Source: Micromussa lordhowensis (Eukaryota; Cnidaria; Anthozoa; Scleractinia; Lobophylliidae). From it: DNA of 64,000 nt. Made by a program: the position numbers and the translations under genes. The stretch covers positions 31,312,830 through 31,376,829 of the forward strand of contig OZ026604.1 of assembly GCA_964020085.1 (NCBI GenBank), in the 5' to 3' direction. Shown piece by piece: positions 23,901 to 33,105 of this stretch. Within the stretch, counting starts at the first letter, position 1, and each line of letters opens with the position of its first letter. The notes below the pieces were generated by a model, which was not told the origin of the DNA, ran no database searches, and was given only the letters and a program-made list of their open reading frames with translations.

Positions 23901-26900
23901 TGGAGACTTAAGCCAGCCATCTTTGACCGCAACCTTCTTATTCTTTTCCGCCATTCATATCAGGGTTTCCATTTAGGGCTGGGTATCAGGCACATTAGGG
24001 AGTTTAAGAAAACCACGACGGCGACGGCAACGGCAACGGGAACGTTGCTAAACAAAAGGTTTAATGAGAAGAACAATGAGTGTGCATGTGCATTATAATT
24101 CTTGGCACATTTCTTTGCCGTCCCCTGCAAAACGACAGCGTGAAATGACCAAGTTCTGCATTGTCTGGAGAACGTGAACGATAACGGCTAATTTTTTAGA
24201 TTTATTTTCCGAGTTTGTCGCTGTGTTTCATATTCAGTTTCGAGATAGTTTTGACAGTGATAAACAAAATAAATGACTTTAGAGTACTGCGAGATTCGTT
24301 GGTAAAATATAAATTAATCTTTTAATGGACGTTGTCCTTGGCATCGCCGTCATGGTTTCTTAAACTCCCTATTGACTGTGAGGACAGGTTTTGCATCTAG
24401 CAGAAGGTTTTTCTTATAAAGAAGTTCATTTCAAATAATTTTGCTTGTATTTTTGTCCTGTATTTTGATATAGACACAAATATCTTATTAGCTATTTAAC
24501 ATTGTTTTGTGCCAAATAATGATGCGATGTTAATGAGCAGTATTTTGTCTCCATTGAAGTCCATTCTAAGGCAAAATTGCACCCAAGAACAGACTTAAAA
24601 TGCACAGTGTATAACAATAGTGAGAACACTGAACCCAAACCTTGTAAATAAATGGCTTCCGTTTTCTATTTGTAGTTTACCTCCGATCCCTGTTGTCCAG
24701 GTTGACAAAGCAAAAATGGATAGTGAGGTAAGATTGATTGAATGACTTTATTTTATGTGGAAACTTTGCTGTGAAATGCACATGCTGAAAGTGTCACTGT
24801 TTTGAAATAAGGGCAGCTTGTTTGCATTTGACATCACAAATATTTCATATACGGTATACTAGTTAATATTCAACCTTCTTCATGCATCATTTGATTTTAC
24901 ATTTAAATAGTGAGCAAGTGATTTTACATTTTTTGGACTGCTGTCAACAGGATTTGAGCTCTACCTGAAGTGGCAATGAAGAACAGTTTCACTTGCAGCT
25001 ATACTTTTGGAAATGTCAGTGGCTAACACAAGCCAGATTTTTTTTCTGGGAAAGCCAATCTTTTTTCCTTTTTTCGGGGAAGAAAATTTTGTCAGCGCTG
25101 GATGCCTAGACAGTTGTTATGTGTTGCGTTCAGCTTGGTATTGACCATTGCTAAGCAGGAAAAATATCATTTTATGATCAGTAATTTTGCAACTGTGGAT
25201 TAAAACCAACAGAATGTCAAATGGGCTTAATTTTAACCCTTGGGAATGGACATAGATCATGACAATGGTATTGAAAGTGACTTGTGTGTTTGTTCCTTTT
25301 CTAGTACATGTCCCTTATGGCAGAGCTAGGAGAAGGTCCTGTTCCCGAACCACCAGTGCCAGCGAGACTTCCCCCACCACCGGTGGAACAAAACCGACCA
25401 GTAATAACAGAACGAGAACGACCTCCACCACGGCATAGCACTGCTCCCCTTCCACCCCCACCTATGCAGGTTTGTCATTGTTCTAAGCACCAATCCTTTT
25501 TGGGCACTCTAGCATATTCAAGACTGAAGTCTCCAAAATGGAGTCTCTTTTTACTTTCTCCAAAGTAAGATGTTGTGTTGTTCATTCCAAGGTCAGAGTC
25601 GTAGCTTTTCTTAGAGTTTACCCTTACGTCCTTAGGGAGAAACGTCTGTTGGACAACGAGATCTTCCAGTTGTTTTCTGTATCTTCCTACTGTTTTCCAG
25701 TATTCAAACAAGCATTGTCACTGTCAAATGTCAAAGTTGGCCATCTTGCTGCTGTTAACATGCCATTCTGATTCAAGCCATCAGATTCAATGTATCCTAA
25801 TGTTTACCTCACAAATTTTACTAATGGTTCCAAGAATTAGAACCTGTGCTTCACCAGGTATAAAAAAAACACGAAAAACCAACCTTTAGATGTGGCCAAA
25901 AATTATGTGGAAATGTATCCATCATCTAATACAGCAGCACAAGACCCCAAGGAAAGCCCCCTGGTATTCTACAATTATTACACAAGTTGATAAAATCGAA
26001 ACATTATCCTAACAAAAGTAAAGTGGGCAAACACAACGACTTACCGACCTAGAGTGACTTAAATCTCCCGCCAAAACCTTAAATAGTCTCTAAGCATCCA
26101 GTGATGCACCCAAGTTTGTCCAACTTGCCATCAGAATACTAATTTTCAACAAATTCGTCCTTCAATCATCAGAAATTACATTTTTCAATTTCTGCTAATC
26201 TTCAAGTGGTGGTGTGTAATACTGTAGGTCATGACGTATACTACAAAGGATCAATTCTAAGCAAGCTCTTTTCCGTTCTTGTTTCAGAATACCAATCACG
26301 ATAGGCCATCATCATCTGGTCCACCTCCATGGGCCGCCCCACCTGGTCCTAAGCCGCTTATGAGCACACCAGTACCCATGCCTGGGGGAGGACCTCCCCC
26401 TCCTCCTAACAGCTCCTCGACACCACCATGGGCAAAACCTGGCCTTCTGCCTCCTCCAGGGGGTCCAATGTTAGGTAAGGCCTTGGCTTGATTTGTATTG
26501 TTATTGTCATTATTAAGAGTGGTAGTGATGACTAACTTTGTCTGTTGTATGTCCTCACAGGTCCTCCTCACCCCGGAGGCCCGCCCCCACCTCCCCCTCC
26601 AGGTGGGCCTGGATCGTATCCTCCTCAGGGTCCTGGAGGACATGCACCCCCACCCCCACCGTCATCTGGTGCTCCACCACCTCCATGGCAGAGTAAGTAT
26701 GGAGAACTTTTTTTCAGAAAAATATGGAAAAATATTGAAAACAATAGTATAGATACAGTGTTCAAAGAATTTCACCTGATATGTGTGGAAAAATAGAAGA
26801 AAAAAAGTGGCTTTGGAAAAAGTATGGTTACCAATGAAGTAGCCTCTTTGGAATTAATTTGACATGTCTGCATTTTCTCTTCTAGATGCTGGTCCAGTTC

Positions 26901-27715
26901 CACCCCCACCATGGCAGAGTCAGGGGCCAGGATTTGCTCCACCCCCACCCCCAGGGTTTCCACCATTTCATGGCCCACCTTTGCCGCCACCTTCAGATAG
27001 CCATTGGGTAAGTTAGCATCCTCCTTACAAACAGTAGGAATTCCTCCGTGAAGTATAGCTTTGTTATGACCTAAGTAGCTTAATAGTCAGTGCATTACTA
27101 GGAAAAGTCCCCCCTCCCCCTGGATGGCAGTGCTTTGTCAAGTTGTGCTAACATATTGTCAGTATCCGTGTTTACACCTGCGTGGAGAGAGGTGCTGAGA
27201 GCACAGTGGCACTAGCCAGTGTTTAAACTCTGACCTGTCAACCGTAAAGCCATCTCCACAGCAACTTTATATGTTGAACTATTATTTTGTGATTGTTGTT
27301 TCATTTTAAGCATTAAATCTAGGTGGTAATGTGCTAAAATGTTTTTCAGATCTCTCTGTATTAATTGATTTTTCACTTCATATGTGTTCTCCAGTCTGTA
27401 TTAATAGACCATTTTCATGTTCTTGGTATTGGTAGTGGAACTAGCTTGCAACTGACGCTAAGGTGGAAAATCTTTTCAAATGCAAATGACATAAATCTCT
27501 TTTTAATGATATTCTCCTGTATGAGCCTCCATTGCAAGCTAGTTCCAGATCCATACCGAGAATATGAATGTTGATCAGTTTTCTGCACTTTATACCAGGT
27601 AGTGTCACTCATTTATCAATGTTATTGTATATTGCAGGCCCCACCCCCGCTGATGGGTGCACCGCCGCCACCACCACCCCCTCCACCGCCTGGTCCACCT
27701 CCCCCGTCATCCTGA
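14931..27715 (+). CDS. SF1: Splicing factor 1 / branch-point-binding protein (complete, 16 exons)
   Basis: SF1/BBP binds the intron branch-point sequence and, with U2AF65, defines the 3' splice site in the early spliceosome (nuclear). Exons: 14931-15063, 17185-17307, 18093-18168, 18258-18410, 20331-20420, 20705-20735, 20949-21008, 22050-22148, 22823-22941, 23417-23545, 24676-24727, 25305-25469, 26288-26474, 26561-26692, 26886-27007, 27638-27715. They total 1749 nt, or 582 aa. The product starts [20 protein letters not shown] basic [10 protein letters not shown] motif (residues about 46-55) matches the tryptophan-containing U2AF65-binding ligand motif. [16 protein letters not shown] carries the SPSP site known to be phosphorylated in vertebrate SF1. 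KH with GPRG (about 190-193), QUA2, two zinc knuckles and a proline-rich tail follow. The ATG was chosen because the splice donor of this exon keeps the frame into the conserved motif. Large introns hold transposons. Confidence 0.95.
15828..15993. repeat. Palindromic repeat in SF1 intron 1
   Basis: Arms GAAGCCTAAGCCATGTATTA and CACTGTGATAAAACAC on the left are matched by GTGTTTTATCACAGTG and GATACACAGTTTAGGCTTC on the right. An inner pair around TAGAAAACAC / GTGTTTTCTA closes on CCGGAGG. Confidence 0.78.
17350..17480 (+). repeat. Dispersed repeat, uninterrupted copy
   Basis: Contains CAGGGGTTTCATTAAGAGCC and TTTTGCTTATAAAGAAGTTC. Relatives at 23962-23995 plus 24372-24440 (split) and 5838-5945 (partly inverted). 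Confidence 0.5.
17791..18014 (+). mobile_element. MITE with GCAGGGTTCGAAAAAAA ends, copy 1 (SF1 intron)
   Basis: Left end GCAGGGTTCGAAAAA and right end TTTTTTCGAGCCCTGC are inverted copies. The interior TAGTTTGCTCTTTTAATGAT is shared with the copy at 42388. Confidence 0.75.
19309..19563 (-). pseudogene. Degenerate HIRAN-like transposon-associated ORF fragment
   Basis: The minus-strand frame includes [20 protein letters not shown] and SRILSYF, which resemble HIRAN-like proteins often found inside cnidarian repeats (recognised from memory, not searched). It sits within the Tigger-like element in an SF1 intron and lacks a full domain. It is most likely a relic with no host function. Confidence 0.35.
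19329..19344 (-). promoter_or_regulatory. Second copy of the histone-type stem-loop
   Basis: A 26-bp stretch (19325-19350) is identical to 12141-12166, while the sequence on both sides differs. Here the loop falls within the last codons of a degenerate minus-strand frame, followed on that strand by ACCACTCATC. No purine-rich histone downstream element is evident. Confidence 0.5.
20331..22941 (+). other. SF1: SF1 KH-QUA2 RNA-binding exons
   Basis: Exons 20331-20420, 20705-20735, 20949-21008, 22050-22148 and 22823-22941 encode the branch-point-RNA-binding KH-QUA2 unit. Recognisable parts are [12 protein letters not shown] (GXXG loop split by an intron), [14 protein letters not shown], and [20 protein letters not shown]. 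The QUA2 part reads [19 protein letters not shown]. All are near-identical in kind to animal SF1. Confidence 0.93.
22436..22590. repeat. Palindrome-like repeat with GATATATCAAACAC ends, copy 1
   Basis: ATAATATATCAAGCACGAGT and TGTTTGATATATC are inverted relatives; GGATATCCAAAC and GTTTGGATAGCC also pair. A related repeat is at 49500-49760. Confidence 0.55.
23417..23545 (+). other. SF1: SF1 double CCHC zinc-knuckle exon
   Basis: One exon encodes two complete CX2CX4HX4C knuckles. The first is [14 protein letters not shown] (residues about 296-309). The second is [14 protein letters not shown] (about 321-334). Vertebrate SF1, from memory, keeps only the second as a full knuckle, whereas yeast BBP has two. 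The coral-type gene therefore seems to hold the ancestral two-knuckle form. The last statement is inference. Confidence 0.9.
23593..23808. mobile_element. Same MITE family, copy in SF1 intron
   Basis: GAAACTGTGGTGCTGCATCG, AGATAATTTGGTTTTATCAA, then inverted GACAAAGGGCTAACACTCGA. It begins 47 bases after an SF1 exon end. Confidence 0.7.
23996..24371. mobile_element. MITE with AGGGAGTTTAAG ends nested in another repeat
   Basis: The left end TAGGGAGTTTAAGAAAACCA and right end TGGTTTCTTAAACTCCCTA are inverted copies. GACGGCGACGGCAACGGCAA lies near the left. The flanking repeat (also at 17350-17480 and 5838-5945) is split by it. Confidence 0.7.
25305..27715 (+). other. SF1: SF1 proline-rich C-terminal exons
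   Basis: Exons 25305-25469, 26288-26474, 26561-26692, 26886-27007 and 27638-27715 begin with the conserved [17 protein letters not shown]. They continue into polyproline runs with several PPW and PPPPW units. Such runs bind WW, SH3 or FBP-type domains in vertebrate SF1. The tail is shorter than the longest human isoform. It ends PGPPPPSS followed by TGA at 27713. Confidence 0.9.
27416..27570. repeat. Inverted repeat in the last SF1 intron
   Basis: TGGAACTAGCTTGCAA on the left pairs with TTGCAAGCTAGTTCCA on the right, with ATGTTCTTGGTATTGG outside matched by an ATACCGAGAATATG segment. Confidence 0.7.
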
Positions 27716-28562
27716 GTAAAAGACAAAAAAATATGCGATCTTCAACAAAGCACTTCACAGAAATCCATGATTTCATGGTGTTGATTCCTGATCTTGAGGC
27801 ATCACTGTTTTTAATGTTCAATTAAGCTCATTTTGTTCTTGATTCCAGTGTGGTAGTCATAGCAACATTCCTTATTCTGACAGCTTTCATGAGCGTTTTG
27901 ATCTCTTGTGCTGTCTCCAAAGGAATGGTGTCAGGAAATATCAGTTTTATGTTAAAGCTGTAAAGTACCTAAGGTAGCTACAGTGTAACTGCCTTAGAAA
28001 GATGTCCTCTCTCCTGTTTACTTTTAAACTGGCTTTGTCAGCTTGGAATAGTTCCAAAGTCAGTTCAATTTAGTAGCAAGTTGAGCTGTAAATTTATCAA
28101 GCTTTGTGTGTCTGGCTTTAAAAAGTGTTGCATTTTAGAGAAGGCATGTTAATCACTAGTCGATGTATATGTGTTGTCGGGTGAGATTACTGCATACGGC
28201 AGAAACTTCAAACCCGAGGCATTGTGACTTAAAAACTCTGCATTTGTCTTTTGTGTGCTATAAATGGTGTATCAAATGTTGATATTTTGATGTTAACACG
28301 TGGTTAAATTCTGTTGGAAACGTACTTAGACGTACTTGTACTCAGAGCGTTTCCTGGACATGGCTTTCTTCCATACATGGCTTCTGTTCAGTTAGAAAGT
28401 CATGTTAGTGCCAGTTGTTAAGACCATCTTGGGTAATCTTCGTTTACATCATCGCTTTGTGTAATTAGCAAAATCACAATAATATATAAACCTGTCAGCT
28501 GCAGAAGATAAAGGACAAAATGCTGCATTAAACAGTACATTCCAAAATGACATTTTTTAACA

Positions 28563-28568
28563 AATAAA
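28563..28568 (+). promoter_or_regulatory. Candidate poly(A) signal for SF1
   Basis: AATAAA sits about 850 bases after the SF1 stop. A second AATAAA is at 29067-29072. Between the stop and this signal there is no convincing open frame, consistent with a 3' UTR. Which signal is used cannot be told from sequence. Confidence 0.5.
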
Positions 28569-29512
28569 GAAACTTCAGCTCTTCAGAATGCAGGAGTTGT
28601 TTAGACAACATGAACCATCAGCAAAAGCTCTCTGCATTTCTGAAGTTTCATAAATTCCTGAAGTGTTGTATTGTGGTTTACTAAATTATATGTTTTAGGT
28701 TTCTTAACGTGCTTTATGATGCCGGTATAGATTTCAGGCAGGCAAAACAAAAAACACTTTTTTCTATGTTTAATAAAATGATGAAACGTAACCCCTTAGG
28801 CAATCGAAACTGCGCAGAATCCAAACAGCATTACAGCTACAACTATTTGTGTACCTGTAAGTCTGGAGAGACGGCCCTCACCAACCCTCGCTACAAAGCT
28901 TCCAAGGGTTTGTCACTTAAGCATGTAAAAAGGCTATCTCGTTCATCCTATTTCTGTCATGAATGCCACGTGTTTCAAATTTTCACGTTTGCAAAGCAAA
29001 ACTTAATCTGTGTCCTTATAAGCGAAGAAGTAGTGTAAACAAAGCTTGTCCCCATTCCACCTTGTGAATAAAAATGCGCAGTATTTATCAATAAAATAAA
29101 TGGTTTACATTACAAGACATTCCTAACACTTTTAACGATTCAACTCCCAAGTGATCAACTGCTTGTTTCTCCTGACATTGTCAAGATATTGCGAAGCAGA
29201 CAGATAAGGAGAAGAAAGAAAATCATCAGCTGTGAGATAGCTTGATTTAGCATTAGAAGTACTATATGGCAATCAGTAGAGAGAAATGATATTTTGATAA
29301 AAAGCCTCGCTTAAATGTTCTTGATATGGTGATTGTTGTAACTTCTAAATATAACTGGTGATCTTTTTTGAAGTTTTTGGTTGTTGATTTCTAATTAAAT
29401 GGCAGCAACTTAATGCTCTCATTAAGCGCATGTTGAATTATTTAGAATTAAGCATCTTGTAACTTCTTCCCAAGCGATTAGTGTCTTCCAAAAGGCATCC
29501 TGCTTGAAGAAC

Positions 29513-29660
29513 GGTTCTTTCCTTGCTTTATGGGGAAACGGTTCTTTCCTTGCTTTATGGGGAAACGGTTCTTTCCTTGCTTTATGGGGAAACGGTTCTT
29601 TCCTTGCTTTATGGGGAAACTGTTCTTTCCTTGCTTTATGGGGAAACAGTTCTTGCCTTC
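29513..29660 (+). repeat. 27-bp minisatellite, about five units
   Basis: Units start at 29513, 29540, 29567, 29594 and 29621: GGTTCTTTCCTTGCTTTATG then GGGAAAC. A sixth unit is broken. The period is a multiple of three, so long open frames arise on both strands without being genes. Confidence 0.9.
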
Positions 29661-30450
29661 GTAACAAGTGTACAAAGGATAGAAAGACGGGTTAACGACA
29701 AGTGGGCGGAGCAGCTAGTTTTGCAAAACAAGGCTCGTCTCGATCATTAATAAAGACTAGACTCTGGCAGTGCAGTACCCCTATTGGTATTCAAAAGAGT
29801 TCAAAATTTTCTCGAGGCATTCGATGGCACAGACTTAGCCAAAGGCGCCTTTCCACAATACTACTAGTTTTCAGAGCTTTAAATTCTTGTTCCGGACATT
29901 TTCGCATGGAAAGTTATTGTTTCTTTTCCGAAACAGAGAAGAAAATTGGTCAACTGTAGCAAACGTTGTATTATAAATCGATTTCGCCATGAGTTACGTG
30001 GCCCTTTCCCATGCCGAGGCTGCGGCATTTTGCCGGTGACTGATGGCGAAGTGCTTGATGGTTAAGTCGCAGAAAACATGGTAGGGAGGCTATCCGCGGT
30101 TTGCCTCTCTCCATCTTTTAACGTCTGCTACACAGGCTACAAAAAAAGACGCGGCTCTCGCGTGCAACAGGCCCATCAGTCCACCCGCACTTCGTTCAAA
30201 CACATAGCCTAAATCCACTGATGTAGCAAATGAAATGCGCTTTTTGTACAGAGTAAAAAGTGTGCTGAAATTCTCGGGATGTTTTAAACGCGTACAACCG
30301 CTCTCTTATCACGCAGGTGGAAAAGTACGTGCGATGATCTCCAGCTGCAGCTGCAATCGCACAAGCTAGGGTTCTTAAATGCTACGTTACGAAGAAATTA
30401 ACGTTTCTTTAATTAACAGGGCTGAAGTAATATTTCCATACAAAAAAAAA

Positions 30451-30467
30451 ACACACACACACACACA
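30451..30467 (+). repeat. (AC)n microsatellite
   Basis: A short run of alternating A and C after a stretch of A. Low information. Confidence 0.8.
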
Positions 30468-30808
30468 AAGAAAACACCTTTTCTGAATAGACCATAAACA
30501 ATTAAATTCACAATTCTGAGTCAAAATATTTCTTTTTAGGACCTAACAAATTAACGCGCCACTCTATAAAGGACGTTGAAATTAACACTATGAACTGGAA
30601 TAAACGATTATTTATATGGAGCCTTAATTTCTTATCACAAGGCTAATCTTATCTTAAGACAAGACGACTTTGAGAATTGCGGCTGTATTTAAATCTAGAC
30701 ATCTCTAGCCACCTGCTCAGAAACAGAAAACTGATTAGTGGGTTGTGGAGTCTTGGAACCGTCGAACCTTATTTGAACGGAACCTGGCACAGTGGGTAGC
30801 TCGCTCTG

Positions 30809-30905
30809 CAGATAATTTGGTTTTATCAACTGGGTTGATAATGTGAATTGTCCACCGTAAAGAGATTCGGAAGCTGACGTTTCGAGCGTTAGCCTCGTCG
30901 GAGAG
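30809..30905. mobile_element. Same MITE family, partial copy in intergenic region
   Basis: CAGATAATTTGGTTTTATCA through GACGTTTCGAGCGTTAGCC. Truncated on the right. Confidence 0.65.
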
Positions 30906-31044
30906 TCTGGGGACTAGGGCGCGCGTTCTATTCGTCCTTCTCTTTTTGTTTCCTTTCGTTTACGCATTTTCGCAATCGAAAACAAAACTACATTCTGTAT
31001 ATGTCTTGAAAGTTGAACATTCCTGACTGAACAGCTGACTATAT

Positions 31045-31282
31045 GGGGAGCAGTGATGATAGCGCTCGCTTCCGACCAATGTAGCCCATGTTCGATTCCG
31101 GCCCGGTGCCATATGCGTGGGTTGAGCTTGTCGTTGGCTCTCTCCTTGCTCCGAGGGTTTTTCTCCGGGGTTTTCGGTTTTCGTCCCACCACAAAAACCA
31201 TCATCTCCAAATTTCAGTTCGACCAGGATAGAGGACCTGCATGAAAACCAGCTAAGGCTGATGTGGCTTCCTCTTTAAATAT
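31045..31282 (+). mobile_element. tRNA-derived SINE (type 2), copy 1
   Basis: B-box-like GTTCGATTCCGGCCC follows a GATAGCGCTCGCTTCCGACC segment. The body has GCTCCGAGGGTTTTTCTCCG and ACCAGGATAGAGGACCTGCA. The tail GAAAACCAGCTAAGGCTGAT leads to a short T/A-rich end. A second copy at 59704 shows it is a repeat and not a tRNA gene. Confidence 0.75.
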
Positions 31283-32294
31283 TCTAAATTTATTTTAAAA
31301 CATACTAAATTGAAGAAAACATTTCAATGTTAACAACTCTTAAAAAGTAGCCATAATAGAGCTAGTTTGGACACCGACAACAATAGAAGGTGTTACTATG
31401 CTTATGAGAGAACTTAAAGTTTGAATACACAAAGAGATGTAACTGCAAGCATTAGCCCGTCGGAAAGAATAACCGATATGGAGAGTCAAAGATATTGTAC
31501 AAAACATGAGTCACAGCAGACAAAATTCTAAAGCTATCTTTAGCTAAATATTACTTCTTCACAGCCTTTAATTAACCATTTAATGCGACCCACGCTTTCT
31601 TTAAGGAACTGATTTCTTATTAGGCTCAATTACCAGCTGCTCGGTAAAATAGCTCGCGCCCCTCTCCCGACTCAGTGAGACTCATAAGTACAGCGGAAGT
31701 CGAGTATACTTTATTCTATGAGCAGGTGAAAACGTCCTATTGAAGATAGCTTGTGGAAATTAAGTGAATTCTGCCTTTTTATGCTGAAACTACTCCCAGT
31801 TATTTCTCAGTTAGTTCATAATTTGATATTATTCTCATGAAACGCTCTATCGAATAACTAGAATTCTCGCAGTCCATTTGATTATTGAAACTTGTTTATT
31901 CCATGACTCGTATTCACAACTGACTCAATCTCAAAAGCACGTGCGAAATTACATTTCAAAATTAAGACTCGTGATCAACTGTCAATTGAAAATGTCATTT
32001 GAACTCTGTGCAAACGAAAGATAAACAAAAACCCCATGTGGGCTAATATATAAGTTTCACGACACGCTCCTTGCAAAATCGACCTGAGACCCAGAGGGCG
32101 TGAGGGCGTTAGGGCGTTGTCTAAATCAGGTGTCCTGCACGGGAGGGGGTTTGGTAGGAAGAGATGCATACTACTGATTTGTTTTTGTTCCGTGCGTCTT
32201 TCTCGTGTTATTCGTTGTCCTAGTTAGTCTCATTGGGTCATCAATATATCAGTGTATCCTCATTTCTATCGATATTGCTTGCGTCAGTGTTTAC

Positions 32295-32478
32295 GGGTTA
32301 GAGACTGTTGTGAGTGTTTTGTTTTCAAATACACGCACTTGCTTACTGTACAATGAACGAGAAATTTTCAATACTGCACGAAGCGAAGCTGAGTGCAGTA
32401 TTGAAAATTTCGAGTTCATTGTACAGTAAGCAAGTGCGTGTATTTGAAAACAAAACACGAACAAACAGTCTCTAACCC
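32295..32478. repeat. 184-bp near-perfect palindrome
   Basis: Left arm GGGTTAGAGACTGTT... to ATTTTCAATACTGCA; right arm TGCAGTATTGAAAATTTCG to AACAGTCTCTAACCC. The loop is CGAAGCGAAGCTGAG. Only a few mismatches in arms of more than 80 bases. Confidence 0.85.
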
Positions 32479-32857
32479 TTTTAATATTCAATTTGAGTTC
32501 ACTGCTGGCGATAGACTTACAATGGCTTCCCGCCCGACCTGTTTGAATGAGAAAACAATGAACACTGCACAGTTTTTATGCGTTATTGTAATAACGCACT
32601 CTGTCACTTTGATGTCGCTAGGTAACGGGAAACCACGTGATCAATTTTAACCAATGACGCGTGCGGATTGACAGTGAACGAAGATTGAATATTAAGACTT
32701 AATAAAACATCAGGAGCCAACATCTCTTATTATATAGCTCCTCATGGAGATAGTAGTAAAGCGGTTTACTTGTTATGTTGTGGACGTCAGTAAATGCATG
32801 GGTCTGTTCAAAGTCTGAGTACAAGTTATCTTGTACCCAGGAATTAGTCTAAGGCTG

Positions 32858-33105
32858 TGTTCATACTTGGTGCCCAAGCACCGTTGCCCCTGGCACCGAC
32901 ACCTGGGCACCGGCACAATATAAAGTGTTGTGTTCAGACACTCAGTGGGTATTCCGAGCACCCATGTCAATTTAAGCCCGTTTACAAGGGGGTCGAGACC
33001 TTATGCCCGGGAACGGGCCCTGTGCCCGATTCTGGTGTGAAAAAAGGTGTGTTCACACTAGTGTCCAGCGAGAATCGTATCGGGGCACCAAGTGTGAACA
33101 TAGAC
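32858..33105. mobile_element. MITE with GTGTTCATACTTGGTGCCC ends
   Basis: The left end GTGTTCATACTTGGTGCCC is matched by GGGGCACCAAGTGTGAACAT on the right. CG-rich CCGGGAACGGGCCC lies inside. Confidence 0.75.

Noticed and set aside
26296..26643. 115-residue Gly-rich frame on -
   Set aside because: It is the antisense shadow of the SF1 proline-rich exons.
28709..29038. 109-residue frame on + after SF1
   Set aside because: Shares a stretch with repeat sequence near 16010-16060 and shows no domain. Likely chance or repeat-derived.
29422..29667. 81-residue repeat protein on - and a matching one on +
   Set aside because: Produced by the 27-bp minisatellite, whose period is divisible by three.
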